Assembly: GCA_966430775.1 (NCBI GenBank)
Contig: CBJMMB010000088.1
Location: 1-16,319 of the forward strand
DNA: 16,319 nt
Reading direction: 5' to 3'
DNA from: Dyella_B sp966430775
GTDB taxonomy: Bacteria; Pseudomonadota; Gammaproteobacteria; Xanthomonadales; Rhodanobacteraceae
Position numbers and translations under genes: made by a program. Under the pieces are notes generated by a model, which was not told the DNA's origin, did not search any database, and saw nothing but the letters and a program-made list of their open reading frames with translations. Shown in pieces: positions 8,501 through 15,562 of the stretch. Within the stretch, counting starts at the first letter, position 1, and each line of letters begins with the position of its first letter.

Positions 8501-9257
8501 TCGCGTGGACGACGTAATACGTGGTATAGGGGCCAGCACCTGAATTTGAGTCCAGCGCGTACTGAAATGCACTCGAACTCTGTGAATACGGAAATGAGCA
8601 AAGTTTGGTCGTGGAAGTGTAATAAGACGACTTATAGTTGCCCGATGTTCCCGACGTATTGGCATAAAGCGTTTGGCAGGCCGAACTCGATGTCACAGTC
8701 TGCGACATCGTGAGGGTATAAGTTACCGTGGCGGAGTACGACAAAGTATTATTTTGATTGTTGTACTCTCCGGTAACGTCGTTGCTGCTGTAATTCGTTA
8801 GGTCGACGGAACCCGACGACGATGCGTTGAAGCCATCGAGAGGAACATTGGTAATGTCTGTCTGATCGGGATAAAGATCCGGCGTAGTAGTGGTGCTGTC
8901 CGCATAAGGCGGAGCCAAATACGTTACGGTAGGATTGTAATAAACCCCGTTGTTATTAGGATCTATCAAGGCAGCATTATTATAAGAATTGATCATGCCG
9001 TAGTCACTGGTGCAACTCACTCCATTGAGATAACACGCGTCAGGCATGTAATCCCACGCCATTGATCCGGAGTCATCCAGCATCAGCACGATATTGGGTG
9101 ACAAAGAAGGCTGGATGATCAGCGGCTGCTGATCTACCGGCACGCTCGCCTCGGCAGTGGTGTACACGGCGCCCAGCCCACATACGAGCAGACCAACCGA
9201 AAGCAATCTACCCAAAAATCGAGTAACGGTATTGCGAAAATTCGATGCGCTCTTCAT
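5502..9257 (-). CDS. pilY1: PilY1 / PilC-type pilus tip adhesin
   Basis: The 1251-residue product has a signal peptide (cut after about A37), a von Willebrand factor A-like domain opening with MLDDSGSM (MIDAS D61-x-S63-x-S65) and a later TTDGFW (D413), and a C-terminal PilC/PilY1 propeller starting near residue 715 with TPLGDIVNSQPVYVG (N726) and VAANDGMLHAFDAGTG. Near the C-terminus D1178-I-N-G-D-G-T-I-N-A-S-D1189 fits a 12-residue EF-hand/dockerin-like calcium loop. PilY1 caps the type IV pilus, supports pilus extension and can act in adhesion and surface sensing. It lies 47 bases after pilX and 11 before pilE. The N-terminal half is rich in Ser, Thr, Asn and Tyr, and its DNA is visibly AT-richer than its neighbours (26 G/C of 60 at 8701-8760 by hand count, against 42 of 60 in rapA at 13021-13080). 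The ribosome binding site is weak (GAGTGGAA). Confidence 0.95.
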   Translation of the reverse strand: MKSASNFRNTVTRFLGRLLSVGLLVCGLGAVYTTAEASVPVDQQPLIIQPSLSPNIVLMLDDSGSMAWDYMPDACYLNGVSCTSDYGMINSYNNAALIDPNNNGVYYNPTVTYLAPPYADSTTTTPDLYPDQTDITNVPLDGFNASSSGSVDLTNYSSNDVTGEYNNQNNTLSYSATVTYTLTMSQTVTSSSACQTLYANTSGTSGNYKSSYYTSTTKLCSFPYSQSSSAFQYALDSNSGAGPYTTYYVVHATSGGSSTCGSNCVLDTDTSGKAAPSGVQAGKNIANWFAYYHTRILMARSGLMSAFVTVSPTFRIGFGSIDGNNNSQLPSPTVTKNSQKIAEVEPFGDGTASTQKAALWTWLKGINPNNGTPLRMALDAVGKYYQTDQPWQNSDTDNTKYACRLSYTILTTDGFWNESTSSFNGPGNADGTSANTAITGPNGQSYQYAAKAPYSDSYSNTLADVAMKYWQTDLQGGTGGLLNEVPTSTADPAFWQHMTTFTLGLGFTPKNISPSGTTIDQIFNWANGGAAISGFSWPQPGSNSINNIADLAHAGLNGHGGFYSATSPQAFTSGINDALNRASERVGTGASLAANSTQLQTGTVAYQANYYTAVWSGDLTAYSVNPTTGAISTTSSWTASAALPAAASRNIWTYNPSGTTAATKYIAFQNVSGAPPALSTAQLNALGSSATAQASMINYLRGDPSGEQKNKGPYRSRKTPLGDIVNSQPVYVGTPSPNQFYQQTFTGSDTFSTYASTGTAFTRAGTIWVAANDGMLHAFDAGTGAETYAYVPGAVITDGLTSSGGAGSYPLSLLSNPLYGQSGIPHEFFNDGELTVADAYINNAWSTVLVGTTGRGPAQAVYALDVTNPASVKFLWERSATDGQTNSNYIGQLVGKPVIAQTADGQWSVLMGNGYNSTADTAALLQFDLATGSLSVHQTDNKGSNGLAAPAVWMNDLTKGVSTVAYAGDLYGRVWSFTLNTGSTSATATPSSAGSVLFTATDSSLNAQPITAGMLVGEDPLTSNVWVFFGTGQYLSSSDLTTTNVETWYGIIVQNNSGASLPALSGGRSTALVQRSIVAEQAANTSVSPPVLAARVITPLASATSIANASGWYIDLVSPNSTTPQGERMVTPNQFQGNLLIGTTRIPSASDICTPSGSGWIMAISPFTGTNPVSNFFDINGDGTINASDTVTYNGQQYAAAGVGFTSLPNNPIFAGGAMMVSFDNGSNSSVMTSTTTGGIKRVSWREMVTQ

Positions 9258-9304
9258 GACATTCCACTCGACAATATGCGGTGACGGATATGTCCGTCGT
9301 CAGC

Positions 9305-9925
9305 TCAGCCTTGCTTGACCATCGCCTGCAATACGACCACCCCGCGATCCCCTACCTTGGCGGGGTCGCCGCTGCGCGCGGTAACTCGGTAATACACCGA
9401 AGTAGTCGACTTACCTTGCGCCCCGTATTGATTGGAGTTGGCACTTTGATTGAAGCCGGTACTGCTGCTGGCATCGGCCCAATTGCCCATGTTTTCAACC
9501 ACGTATTGAGGCTGTCCTGTCGCGTTGGAGCCCGCTGTGTATTGGCCTACACCGGTGCCTGTCGGAACCGAGAGGATGGCGCCGGATGGCAAGTTGGGAT
9601 CTGCAAAGGGATTGGCAAAGCAGGTCGTGCCGCCAGCGGTGCAATTGCGCGATACATCGGCCGGAAAGGTACCCAATCGCGCGGCAGCGACGCGTAGCGC
9701 CGCCTCGGCGCTCTGGAATGCCACCTCGCGATCGTAGAGATTGGACGACATTTTCTGCTGGATGATGGTGCTTCGGCTTGCTGCCAAGCCCACCAACGCG
9801 ATCACCACCAGAAGAATCAACGCGACAATGAGTGCCACGCCCTGCTGTGAACGCTTACTCGAAGGCAGATAGCCCTTCGTAAAACGATTGGTGTACCCGA
9901 TTGGAAAAATCGTCGCGCGTTTCAT
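9305..9925 (-). CDS. pilX: Type IV pilus minor pilin PilX
   Basis: The 206-residue product begins with a basic leader to SQQG29, then V30-A-L-I-V and a hydrophobic helix to about residue 50 (VALIVALILLVVIALVGLAA), followed by SRSTIIQQKMSSN and AFQSAEAALRVA, the standard PilX N-terminal pattern. Position +5 is Val rather than the usual pilin Glu, as in GspK-like pseudopilins; this fits a place at the pilus tip, but that is inference. Its ATG follows the pilW stop after a single base (TGA-C-ATG), so the two are surely co-translated. PilX acts with PilV, PilW, PilE and FimT in priming pilus assembly and presenting PilY1. Confidence 0.92.
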   Translation of the reverse strand: MKRATIFPIGYTNRFTKGYLPSSKRSQQGVALIVALILLVVIALVGLAASRSTIIQQKMSSNLYDREVAFQSAEAALRVAAARLGTFPADVSRNCTAGGTTCFANPFADPNLPSGAILSVPTGTGVGQYTAGSNATGQPQYVVENMGNWADASSSTGFNQSANSNQYGAQGKSTTSVYYRVTARSGDPAKVGDRGVVVLQAMVKQG

Positions 9926-9926
9926 G

Positions 9927-10970
9927 TCACTTCGCCCTGTTGCGTATCGTGGTCGTGGCCACGAAAGTACGCGTAATCGGCTGGGCGTTGGTGGTCGCCC
10001 GTTGGTTACTGCTTTGGATCTGCAGCGTCACCTTCACGGCGTCGACGGCGCTCCAGTTGCTTATGAGCGCCGCAGAAACGAAATCCGCGCTCGGTGGCTG
10101 ATGGTAGGCAAGCGTCAGTGCGGTGACATTGCGCACCATTTCATTCGCCGTTCCTTGCGGCGTCGTCGAGGTGGCGCTTGGATTGACGGTAATCCTGTAG
10201 AGGGAGGTGCCGCTGCCTATGGACGACGGCCCCACGTACCAATCTACTGCATTGAGCGCAGCAATCTGCGAATTTGGGCCGAAAGAATACGGATTTCCGT
10301 TCGTGGTACATACCGTGGGGTAGCCCATGCCCTTGGAACAGTTGCCGGGAGAGACCTTATTGCCGGTATCGTGCACGACGGTCACGTTACTGTTGTTGTA
10401 ATTGGTGATCTGTACGATCGTTGCATGATTGGGGTCGCACACCATGATGATGTCGCCCGTTTGCAACGTTGAGGTGGTTTCGTTGAGCTTGAAGTTCGCC
10501 GCCGTGCTTGCACTCGCAGGTGCCACGCTCAGGCCAGTGTCGGCGCTTCCCAGCAGCATCAGGGAATCCGTACCAGCAGTCCGCGCCGGCATACCGGAGA
10601 CGATGGCCGGATCAGTCTGTGTGTGATCGTAACCTATCACGGCGTTGTTCCAGTTCGCCCACCACGTTGAAGCGCTGTTGTTCACCACGTTGGCGATGGG
10701 CTCGCCGTTGTTGCAACCGGTCAATCCGGCATCTCGGATATCACGCGCCATCAATTCGAACGCGGTACGCGAGCCGCTCTGCACTTCGCTCAACGCTTGA
10801 TTGGTATCGTACGAATTGAGATTGGCCAGAAACACACTAACGACGCCGCCGATGACAATCAGACCAAGCAGCATCGCGACCATCAATTCGATCAGCGTAA
10901 AACCGCGCGCTTGTTTCCTAAGATACAGCGCGTCACCTGACATCTTGCGGAGCGTGAAGGACGTATTCAT
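9927..10970 (-). CDS. pilW: Type IV pilus minor pilin PilW
   Basis: The 347-residue product is the largest minor pilin here. A 23-residue leader ends in ARG23, followed by F24-T-L-I-E28 (Phe +1, Glu +5) and a hydrophobic helix (LMVAMLLGLIVIGGVVSVFL). After the helix come SGSRTAFELMARDIRDAGLTGC and a long beta-rich domain, as usual for PilW. The ATG overlaps the pilV stop by 4 bases (ATGA), and pilX follows one base after its stop. PilW is one of the core priming pilins that bridge the major pilin and PilX/PilY1. Confidence 0.93.
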   Translation of the reverse strand: MNTSFTLRKMSGDALYLRKQARGFTLIELMVAMLLGLIVIGGVVSVFLANLNSYDTNQALSEVQSGSRTAFELMARDIRDAGLTGCNNGEPIANVVNNSASTWWANWNNAVIGYDHTQTDPAIVSGMPARTAGTDSLMLLGSADTGLSVAPASASTAANFKLNETTSTLQTGDIIMVCDPNHATIVQITNYNNSNVTVVHDTGNKVSPGNCSKGMGYPTVCTTNGNPYSFGPNSQIAALNAVDWYVGPSSIGSGTSLYRITVNPSATSTTPQGTANEMVRNVTALTLAYHQPPSADFVSAALISNWSAVDAVKVTLQIQSSNQRATTNAQPITRTFVATTTIRNRAK

Positions 10971-11473
10971 AGCATGGCCTGTGTTATGACCTTCTGTGCG
11001 CTCGTACCACCTACCCCGGCGCGGCTATCGTCAAAGGTGATGGTGATGGCGCAATTGACGGCATTGTTTCCCGTGTTGGTACACGTGATCTGGCTAGTGG
11101 CGCTGGCACCGAGATCCGTACGCAATTGAGTACACCATTGATTTAGCTGCTTGCTGGACAGTGAACTCCCCGCCGCGGGACAACTTCCACTGATGGGGCC
11201 GTTATAGGCACCATTTGCCGCACTAGAGAAGTCCGCCCGCATCAAGTCGAGGATCGAATAGCTGTCGATCGTTGCCAGGCTGCGCGCCATGGCGCTGTTG
11301 TTGGTGGACAACGACACTGCCTGCAGAGCGGCAACACCTAAAAACCCCACGGAAATAATCAACACCGCGATCATTACTTCGATCATCCCCACACCCTTTT
11401 GTGTCCGCGCCGCGCTCATCGATCTCTTGCGGGATCCGGCCAACACGGAGGAAATGTCGAGTCCCTGTTTCAT
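10967..11473 (-). CDS. pilV: Type IV pilus minor pilin PilV
   Basis: From the ATG at 11473 the product has 168 residues. The leader ends at QKG27, followed by V28-G-M-I-E32-V-M-I-A: +1 is Val instead of the usual Phe, +5 is Glu. The helix IAVLIISVGFLGVAALQ is typical of PilV. Four cysteines occur in the C-terminal domain. I prefer ATG 11473 over an in-frame GTG at 11479 because GGGGA then lies 7 bases upstream (only about 2 from the GTG) and because this ATG overlaps the fimT stop as ATGA, the same arrangement as pilV-pilW. The leader is long for a pilin. Confidence 0.9.
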   Translation of the reverse strand: MKQGLDISSVLAGSRKRSMSAARTQKGVGMIEVMIAVLIISVGFLGVAALQAVSLSTNNSAMARSLATIDSYSILDLMRADFSSAANGAYNGPISGSCPAAGSSLSSKQLNQWCTQLRTDLGASATSQITCTNTGNNAVNCAITITFDDSRAGVGGTSAQKVITQAML

Positions 11474-12057
11474 GGGCACGTCCCCGTCGATGTTTGGGTG
11501 TAGATGATCGAGCCCCCTGTCATCATGATCGCAACGCGGTTATTGCTCTTGAGCTGGGTATTGCAGATAGTGGCGATCGTATTGCTGTAGGGCGAGCTGC
11601 TATTACCGCCAGCCAGATAACCAATTCCGACCCCCGAAAAGCGCAATGCTGCGATGCTGCCGGACAACTGCACGGGCGATGTCAAGCCTGCTATCGGCGC
11701 CAGTACTGGAGTGGCAGTGGCCCCAGTGGCTCCAGACCATGCGTACACAGCTCCAGATTGCGAAACGCCTGATTGGGGATTGCATGCAGAACCCAGCGTG
11801 TCGCCGGTGTTATTGGTCGTAGAGTCGCTGCACAACTGCGCATACCCGTTGAGCTTCACCGCTTCCAAGCGAGCCGTATTGATCGCGGCGACGAAATCAT
11901 TCACCGTCGTGGTCAGCCGGCTGGCGTTGATCATGCTGGTGAAGCTGGGCACGGCGACGATCATCAGGATGGCAGCCACCGCCAACGTGACCATCAGCTC
12001 CACAAACGTGAACCCCTTGGCACACCTTCCCAGCGTGCGTCGCAACAAGACGTGCAT
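11470..12057 (-). CDS. fimT: Type IV pilus pseudopilin FimT/FimU (GspH family)
   Basis: The 195-residue product is the first gene of the minor-pilin operon. A 15-residue leader ends in AKG15, followed by F16-T-F-V-E20 and a helix (LMVTLAVAAILMIVAVPSF). The sequence then reads INASRLTTTVNDFVAAINTARLEAVKLN, the signature of the GspH/FimT family (region of FimT/FimU), ending in a short Cys-Pro tail. In related species this protein joins the core priming complex, and some FimT homologues bind DNA during natural transformation; which applies here cannot be seen. AGGGGG lies 6 bases before the ATG. The Pseudomonas counterpart at this position is called fimU. Confidence 0.92.
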   Translation of the reverse strand: MHVLLRRTLGRCAKGFTFVELMVTLAVAAILMIVAVPSFTSMINASRLTTTVNDFVAAINTARLEAVKLNGYAQLCSDSTTNNTGDTLGSACNPQSGVSQSGAVYAWSGATGATATPVLAPIAGLTSPVQLSGSIAALRFSGVGIGYLAGGNSSSPYSNTIATICNTQLKSNNRVAIMMTGGSIIYTQTSTGTCP

Positions 12058-12136
12058 GAGATTCCCCCTGGTACCTAGTTTTTAGTCTACGCGTCTGCTT
12101 TGTCCCGACTAGTCATGAGCGACACCGGAATAAGCC

Positions 12137-12172
12137 CTTTCCGACAAGTGGCAAAGTTTTTCCGACAAGCGG
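12137..12172 (-). promoter_or_regulatory. Direct-repeat operator candidate upstream of the pilin operon (LytTR/AlgR-like)
   Basis: Two copies of a 15-base element, which on the minus strand read as CCGCTTGTCGGAAAA (12158-12172) and CCACTTGTCGGAAAG (12137-12151), sit 21 bases apart, two helical turns, on the same face of the helix and 80-115 bases upstream of fimT. Tandem 9-base boxes about 21 bases apart are how LytTR-domain regulators bind. The boxes CCGCTTGTC and CCACTTGTC match the AlgR consensus CCGTTCGTC at 7 and 6 of 9 positions. AlgR is known to control the homologous fimU-pilE operon in Pseudomonas aeruginosa. The regulator here is inferred; only the repeats are seen. Confidence 0.5.
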
Positions 12173-12299
12173 ATTAAAGGAGGGAGGAGGACGTGAGGGC
12201 GGTCACGGATGGAGTGTGTGGCATGCACGGTGTGCGGTTGGCCCTTCCCTGTGATCTCGTCTGGCCTTTGTGCCTTGGATGAAACTCCAGCATTTAAGT

Positions 12300-12340
12300 A
12301 TGCGTGCATGGCGCTGTTGGGGTTTGCACCCCAACCTACG
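12300..12340 (-). repeat. REP-like hairpin unit A
   Basis: On the minus strand this starts with GTAGG and folds as GTTGGGGT / ACCCCAAC (12316-12323 with 12328-12335), an 8-bp stem with a 4-base loop. It is 70 bases from unit B, with which it shares the flanking ATGCGTGC and CCTACG. The GTAG head before a palindrome is the mark of REP elements mobilised by RAYT transposases. Confidence 0.7.
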
Positions 12341-12369
12341 CACAGGATGAAGCCCCTGCTTCACGATGC

Positions 12370-12410
12370 ATGCGTGCCTGGCAATGCTGGGATTGGCATC
12401 CCAGCCTACG
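12370..12410 (-). repeat. REP-like hairpin unit B
   Basis: Second copy of the unit, 70 bases from unit A in the same orientation. The stem is GCTGGGAT / ATCCCAGC (12386-12393 with 12398-12405) with loop TGGC. Two stem positions differ from unit A and both are compensated on the opposite arm, so the hairpin rather than the exact sequence is kept. Confidence 0.7.
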
Positions 12411-12530
12411 ATCCTGGACCAATCCTGCCCTTCCCCGACTCTCGCCCCGTAGGGGATGCACCGCCAGTGGTTCCTTCTGCACGACTGGGGGCGGATAATC
12501 GTTGCCCTTTCCGCTCAGGCACTTCATTTA

Positions 12531-15374
12531 ATGATGTTCACACCCGGTCAACGCTGGATCTCCACCGCCGAACCCGAACTCGGCCTTGGCACCGTGCTGC
12601 GCGTCGAGGGGCGCGGGGTGCAGGTGTTGTTTGCCAAGTCGGGGGTGTTGCGGCCTTATGCGGCCGATTCGGCGCCGCTGGTGCGGGCGGAGTTCCGGGC
12701 CGGGCAGCGGGTGGCGGGCAAGGGCATTGCGTTTCTGGTGGAACGGGTGGAGGAGCGCGAAGGGCTGCTGGTCTACCGCGGCGAAGGGCGCGAGCTACAC
12801 GAGGGGCAGCTGGATGACGAACAGAGCGTCAGCCAGGCAGACGACCGGCTGATCGGCGGGCGCACCGACCCGGTCCAGCATTTCGATCTGCGCCTGGAAA
12901 GCCTTCAGCGCCGAGCCATGGCGCGGCGTTCGCCGAGCTGGGGCCTGAGTTCCGCGCGCATCGGCCTGGTGCCGCATCAGTTGCGCGTGGCGGGCATTGC
13001 CGCGTCGCGCCATCCGCCACGCGTGCTGCTGGCCGACGAGGTGGGCCTGGGCAAGACGATCGAGGCGGGCATGATCGTCGCGCGCCAGATCGCGGCCGGC
13101 CGGGCCACGCGCGTGCTGGTGCTGCTGCCGGATACGCTGGTCTATCAATGGTTCGTGGAGCTGCTGCGCCGCTTCAACCTCAGCTTTGCCATCTATGACG
13201 AAGAGCGCTGCGAGGCGCTGGAGCAATCCGGCAGCGACGCCAATCCGTTCGAGGATGAGCAACTGGTGATCGCCGATTTCGGCTTCCTCGAGCAGAACCC
13301 CAAACGCGCCGCCCAGTTGTTGGAAGCGGGCTGGGATCTGCTGGTGGTGGACGAAGCCCATCACCTGGCGTGGACGCCGGAAAGCGCCAGCCCGCGCTAC
13401 ACCTTGGTGGAACAGCTCGCCGCGGCCACGCCGGGCGTGATCCTGCTGACCGCCACGCCGGAACAGCTGGGGCGCAGCGGCCACTTCGCCCGCCTGCGCC
13501 TGCTCGATCCGCAGCGCTATCACAGCCTGGAGGCGTATCTCGCCGAGGCCGAGCATTTCCAGTCGCTTTCACGCATTGCCGACAAGCTGCTGGAACGCGC
13601 TCCGCTCGAAACCGCCGATCTGGAACAACTGCAAAAGGCCTTCGACGGCGACGCCACGCTGCAGGCTTGCCTGGCCGATCCCACCAAGCCCGAACACAGC
13701 CGCGAACTGCTGGCGGCATTGATCGATCGCCACGGCACGGGCCGCTCCATGTTCCGCAACCGCCGCGCCAATATCGGCGGCTTTCCCAAGCGCGTGCCGG
13801 CATGGGAATTGATCGACGCGGAACGCGTGGACGAACGCACGCGCCAGGCGTTGCTGGCCGAGTTCCATGCGGACATCCAGCAGCCTGTGCCGGTGCTGGA
13901 ACTGGATTACGCCAGCGATCCGCGCATCGATGCGTTGGTCGCGCTGCTCGATCGCCACCCGCAAGACAAGGTTCTGCTGATCTGCCGCAGCCAGGCCAAA
14001 GTGCTGGCGCTGGAAGAAGCGTTGCGCACGCGCACCGGCGCCGGTATCGCGCGCTTCCACGAAGGGCTGGGCATCGTGCAGCGCGATCGCAATGCGGCGT
14101 ATTTTGCGCAAGCGGACGGCGCGCGCCTGCTGATCTGTTCGGAGATCGGTTCGGAAGGCCGCAATTTCCAGTTTGCGCATCGCCTGGTGCTGTGGGATCT
14201 GCCGCTCGATCCGGACCTGCTCGAGCAGCGCATTGGCCGCCTGGATCGCATCGGCCAGAAGCACGACATCAGCATTCACATCATCGCCGCCGCCGATAGC
14301 GCGCAGCATGTCCTGGCGCGCTGGTACGACGAAGGCATCGATGCGTTCCGCACCAGCCCGGCGGATGGGCGCGAATTGCTGCGCCGTTTCGGCGACACCC
14401 TGGCGCGCCTGGCGGAAGAACACGCACGCGGCGACGACCAGCGCGACCAGGAACTGGACGTGCTGCTGGCCGAAACGCGCGCCGCGCACGAGCAGATGGC
14501 CGAGCTGATCCGCGCCGGCCGCGATCATCTGCTCGAGCTTGCCGCCAGCCGCGATCTGCACGCGGAGGAGTTGGCGCAAGCGTTCCGCCGCGAAGACAAC
14601 GATCCCTCGCGCGATGCGTTTCAGCAGCGTCTGCTGGAATCCTTCGGCGTGCACGTGGAAGAGCTCGGCAGCAACGTGCTGCTGCTCGATCCGCAATATC
14701 TTTCCACCGATGCCCTGCCCGGCTTTGCCGAAGGCCCGGTGTCGATCACCTTCTCGCGCGAGGTGGCGCTCGCGCGCGAGGAGCTGCCGCTGCTGCGCCT
14801 GGATCATCCGATGATCGCCAGCGCCGTCGACCTGGTGCTGTCGCACGAACGCGGCAACGCGGCCTTCATGGTGGACGACGCATTGCCGCCGCGCAGCGCG
14901 CTGCTGCAGGCCGTCTACGTGCTGGAATGCGTGGCCGAACGCAGCCTGGATGCCGAGCGCTTCCTGCCCACGCAACCGATCGTGGCGACGATCGACACCA
15001 AGCTCACCGAACGCGCGAATTTCCAGCCCAGCGACATCGCCGTGCGTCGGGCCGGAGAACGCACCATCGAAGTGCCACGCTACCGCAAGTTCCTCGCCAA
15101 ACTGGTGCCGCCGATGCTGGAAAAGGCCGAGGCGGCGGCCAGCCTGCGCGCACAAGGCAGCATCGCCGATGCGGTGAACGAAGCCCGCGACATGCTGGAT
15201 GCGGAACTGGCGCGCCTGCATGCGCTGCGCGCGGTGAATCCGTCGATCAGCGAGGCGGAGATTGCGGGAGTGGAAGCGGAACGTGCAGCATTGCTTGAAG
15301 CATTGCCACAGGCGCGTTTGCGCCTGGATGCGGTGCGCTTCGTAGTGAGTCCGGATTTTCTGGCGTTGCGCTAA
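12531..15374 (+). CDS. rapA: RapA, RNA polymerase-associated Swi2/Snf2 ATPase
   Basis: The 947-residue product matches RapA (about 968 residues in E. coli) end to end. The N-terminus FTPGQRWISTAEPELGLGTV opens the Tudor-like domains; the ATPase core carries LLADEVGLGKTIEAG (Walker A K175), DEAH (274-277), LLTATPEQLG, SEIGSEGRNFQFAHRLV and QRIGRLDRIGQ (around 566-576); the C-terminal part keeps SITFSREVALARE and LRAVNPSISEAEI. RapA binds core RNA polymerase and remodels stalled or post-termination complexes to recycle the enzyme. Tandem ATGs at 12531 and 12534 both fit the family start; an in-frame ATG at 12456 would add 25 unrelated residues and has no properly spaced ribosome binding site. 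The gene stands alone, divergent from the pilin operon, flanked by REP-like elements on both sides. Confidence 0.96.
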   Translation: MMFTPGQRWISTAEPELGLGTVLRVEGRGVQVLFAKSGVLRPYAADSAPLVRAEFRAGQRVAGKGIAFLVERVEEREGLLVYRGEGRELHEGQLDDEQSVSQADDRLIGGRTDPVQHFDLRLESLQRRAMARRSPSWGLSSARIGLVPHQLRVAGIAASRHPPRVLLADEVGLGKTIEAGMIVARQIAAGRATRVLVLLPDTLVYQWFVELLRRFNLSFAIYDEERCEALEQSGSDANPFEDEQLVIADFGFLEQNPKRAAQLLEAGWDLLVVDEAHHLAWTPESASPRYTLVEQLAAATPGVILLTATPEQLGRSGHFARLRLLDPQRYHSLEAYLAEAEHFQSLSRIADKLLERAPLETADLEQLQKAFDGDATLQACLADPTKPEHSRELLAALIDRHGTGRSMFRNRRANIGGFPKRVPAWELIDAERVDERTRQALLAEFHADIQQPVPVLELDYASDPRIDALVALLDRHPQDKVLLICRSQAKVLALEEALRTRTGAGIARFHEGLGIVQRDRNAAYFAQADGARLLICSEIGSEGRNFQFAHRLVLWDLPLDPDLLEQRIGRLDRIGQKHDISIHIIAAADSAQHVLARWYDEGIDAFRTSPADGRELLRRFGDTLARLAEEHARGDDQRDQELDVLLAETRAAHEQMAELIRAGRDHLLELAASRDLHAEELAQAFRREDNDPSRDAFQQRLLESFGVHVEELGSNVLLLDPQYLSTDALPGFAEGPVSITFSREVALAREELPLLRLDHPMIASAVDLVLSHERGNAAFMVDDALPPRSALLQAVYVLECVAERSLDAERFLPTQPIVATIDTKLTERANFQPSDIAVRRAGERTIEVPRYRKFLAKLVPPMLEKAEAAASLRAQGSIADAVNEARDMLDAELARLHALRAVNPSISEAEIAGVEAERAALLEALPQARLRLDAVRFVVSPDFLALR

Positions 15375-15384
15375 GCCTCCTGCT

Positions 15385-15420
15385 CCCTCTCCCCTCCGGG
15401 GAGAGGGTTGGGGTGAGGGG
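15385..15420. repeat. GC-rich extragenic hairpin repeat after rapA
   Basis: CCCTCTCCCC (15385-15394) pairs perfectly with GGGGAGAGGG (15398-15407) around a 3-base loop, followed by TTGGGGTGAGGGG. This exact style of element is dispersed between genes in many xanthomonads and pseudomonads. It starts 10 bases after the rapA stop and could end transcription or protect the mRNA, but it has no T-tract, so I do not call it an intrinsic terminator. Confidence 0.65.
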
Positions 15421-15442
15421 CGAATCTTGCGGGAAACCATCA

Positions 15443-15520
15443 CGTAGGTTGGGTTAGCGCAGCGTAACCCAACATTTCGAGGCGGCATTGTTGGGTTACG
15501 CTGCGCTAACCCAACCTACG
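15443..15520. repeat. Head-to-head REP pair (perfect 32-bp inverted repeat, BIME-like)
   Basis: The 32 bases at 15443-15474 (beginning CGTAGGTTGGGTTAGCGC) are repeated as an exact reverse complement at 15489-15520, with a 14-base centre. Each arm is itself a hairpin (GTTGGGTTA / TAACCCAAC, 15448-15456 with 15465-15473 in the first arm) with a GTAG head at its outer end. This is the layout of paired REPs (BIMEs) between convergent genes. Confidence 0.85.
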
Positions 15521-15562
15521 AAACTGCGCAGCCGAACCCCAATAGGGGATACATATGGCAAC

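Larger units (their letters stand above)
12058..12530. other. Divergent intergenic region between fimT and rapA
   Basis: This 473-base spacer holds, from left to right, the fimT leader, the 21-bp-spaced direct repeats (12137-12172), a purine-rich stretch (12176-12192), and two diverged REP-like hairpin units (12300-12340 and 12370-12410). A TTGCCA / TATTCC pair 16 bases apart on the minus strand, interleaved with the direct repeats, could be the fimT promoter, but the match is poor. I see no clear promoter for rapA. No coding region is supported. Confidence 0.5.

Noticed and set aside
12300..12410. Possible CRISPR or tandem-repeat array
   Set aside because: Only two diverged copies with hairpins inside the unit and no uniform spacers; they fit REP elements better.
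12456..12530. Upstream in-frame ATG that would extend RapA by 25 residues
   Set aside because: The extra residues do not resemble any RapA N-terminus, the AGGGG before it is only a base or so from the ATG, and FTPGQRW right after the internal ATGs matches the family start.
15385..15420. Strong hairpin after rapA as an intrinsic terminator
   Set aside because: The stem is excellent but is followed by G-rich sequence, not a T-tract, and the sequence is a widespread extragenic repeat.
13569..15488. A 639-codon open frame on the minus strand opposite rapA
   Set aside because: It is antisense to the highly conserved RapA sequence, rich in Arg/Gln/His/Ala with no recognisable domain; it is produced by the GC-skewed third positions of rapA.
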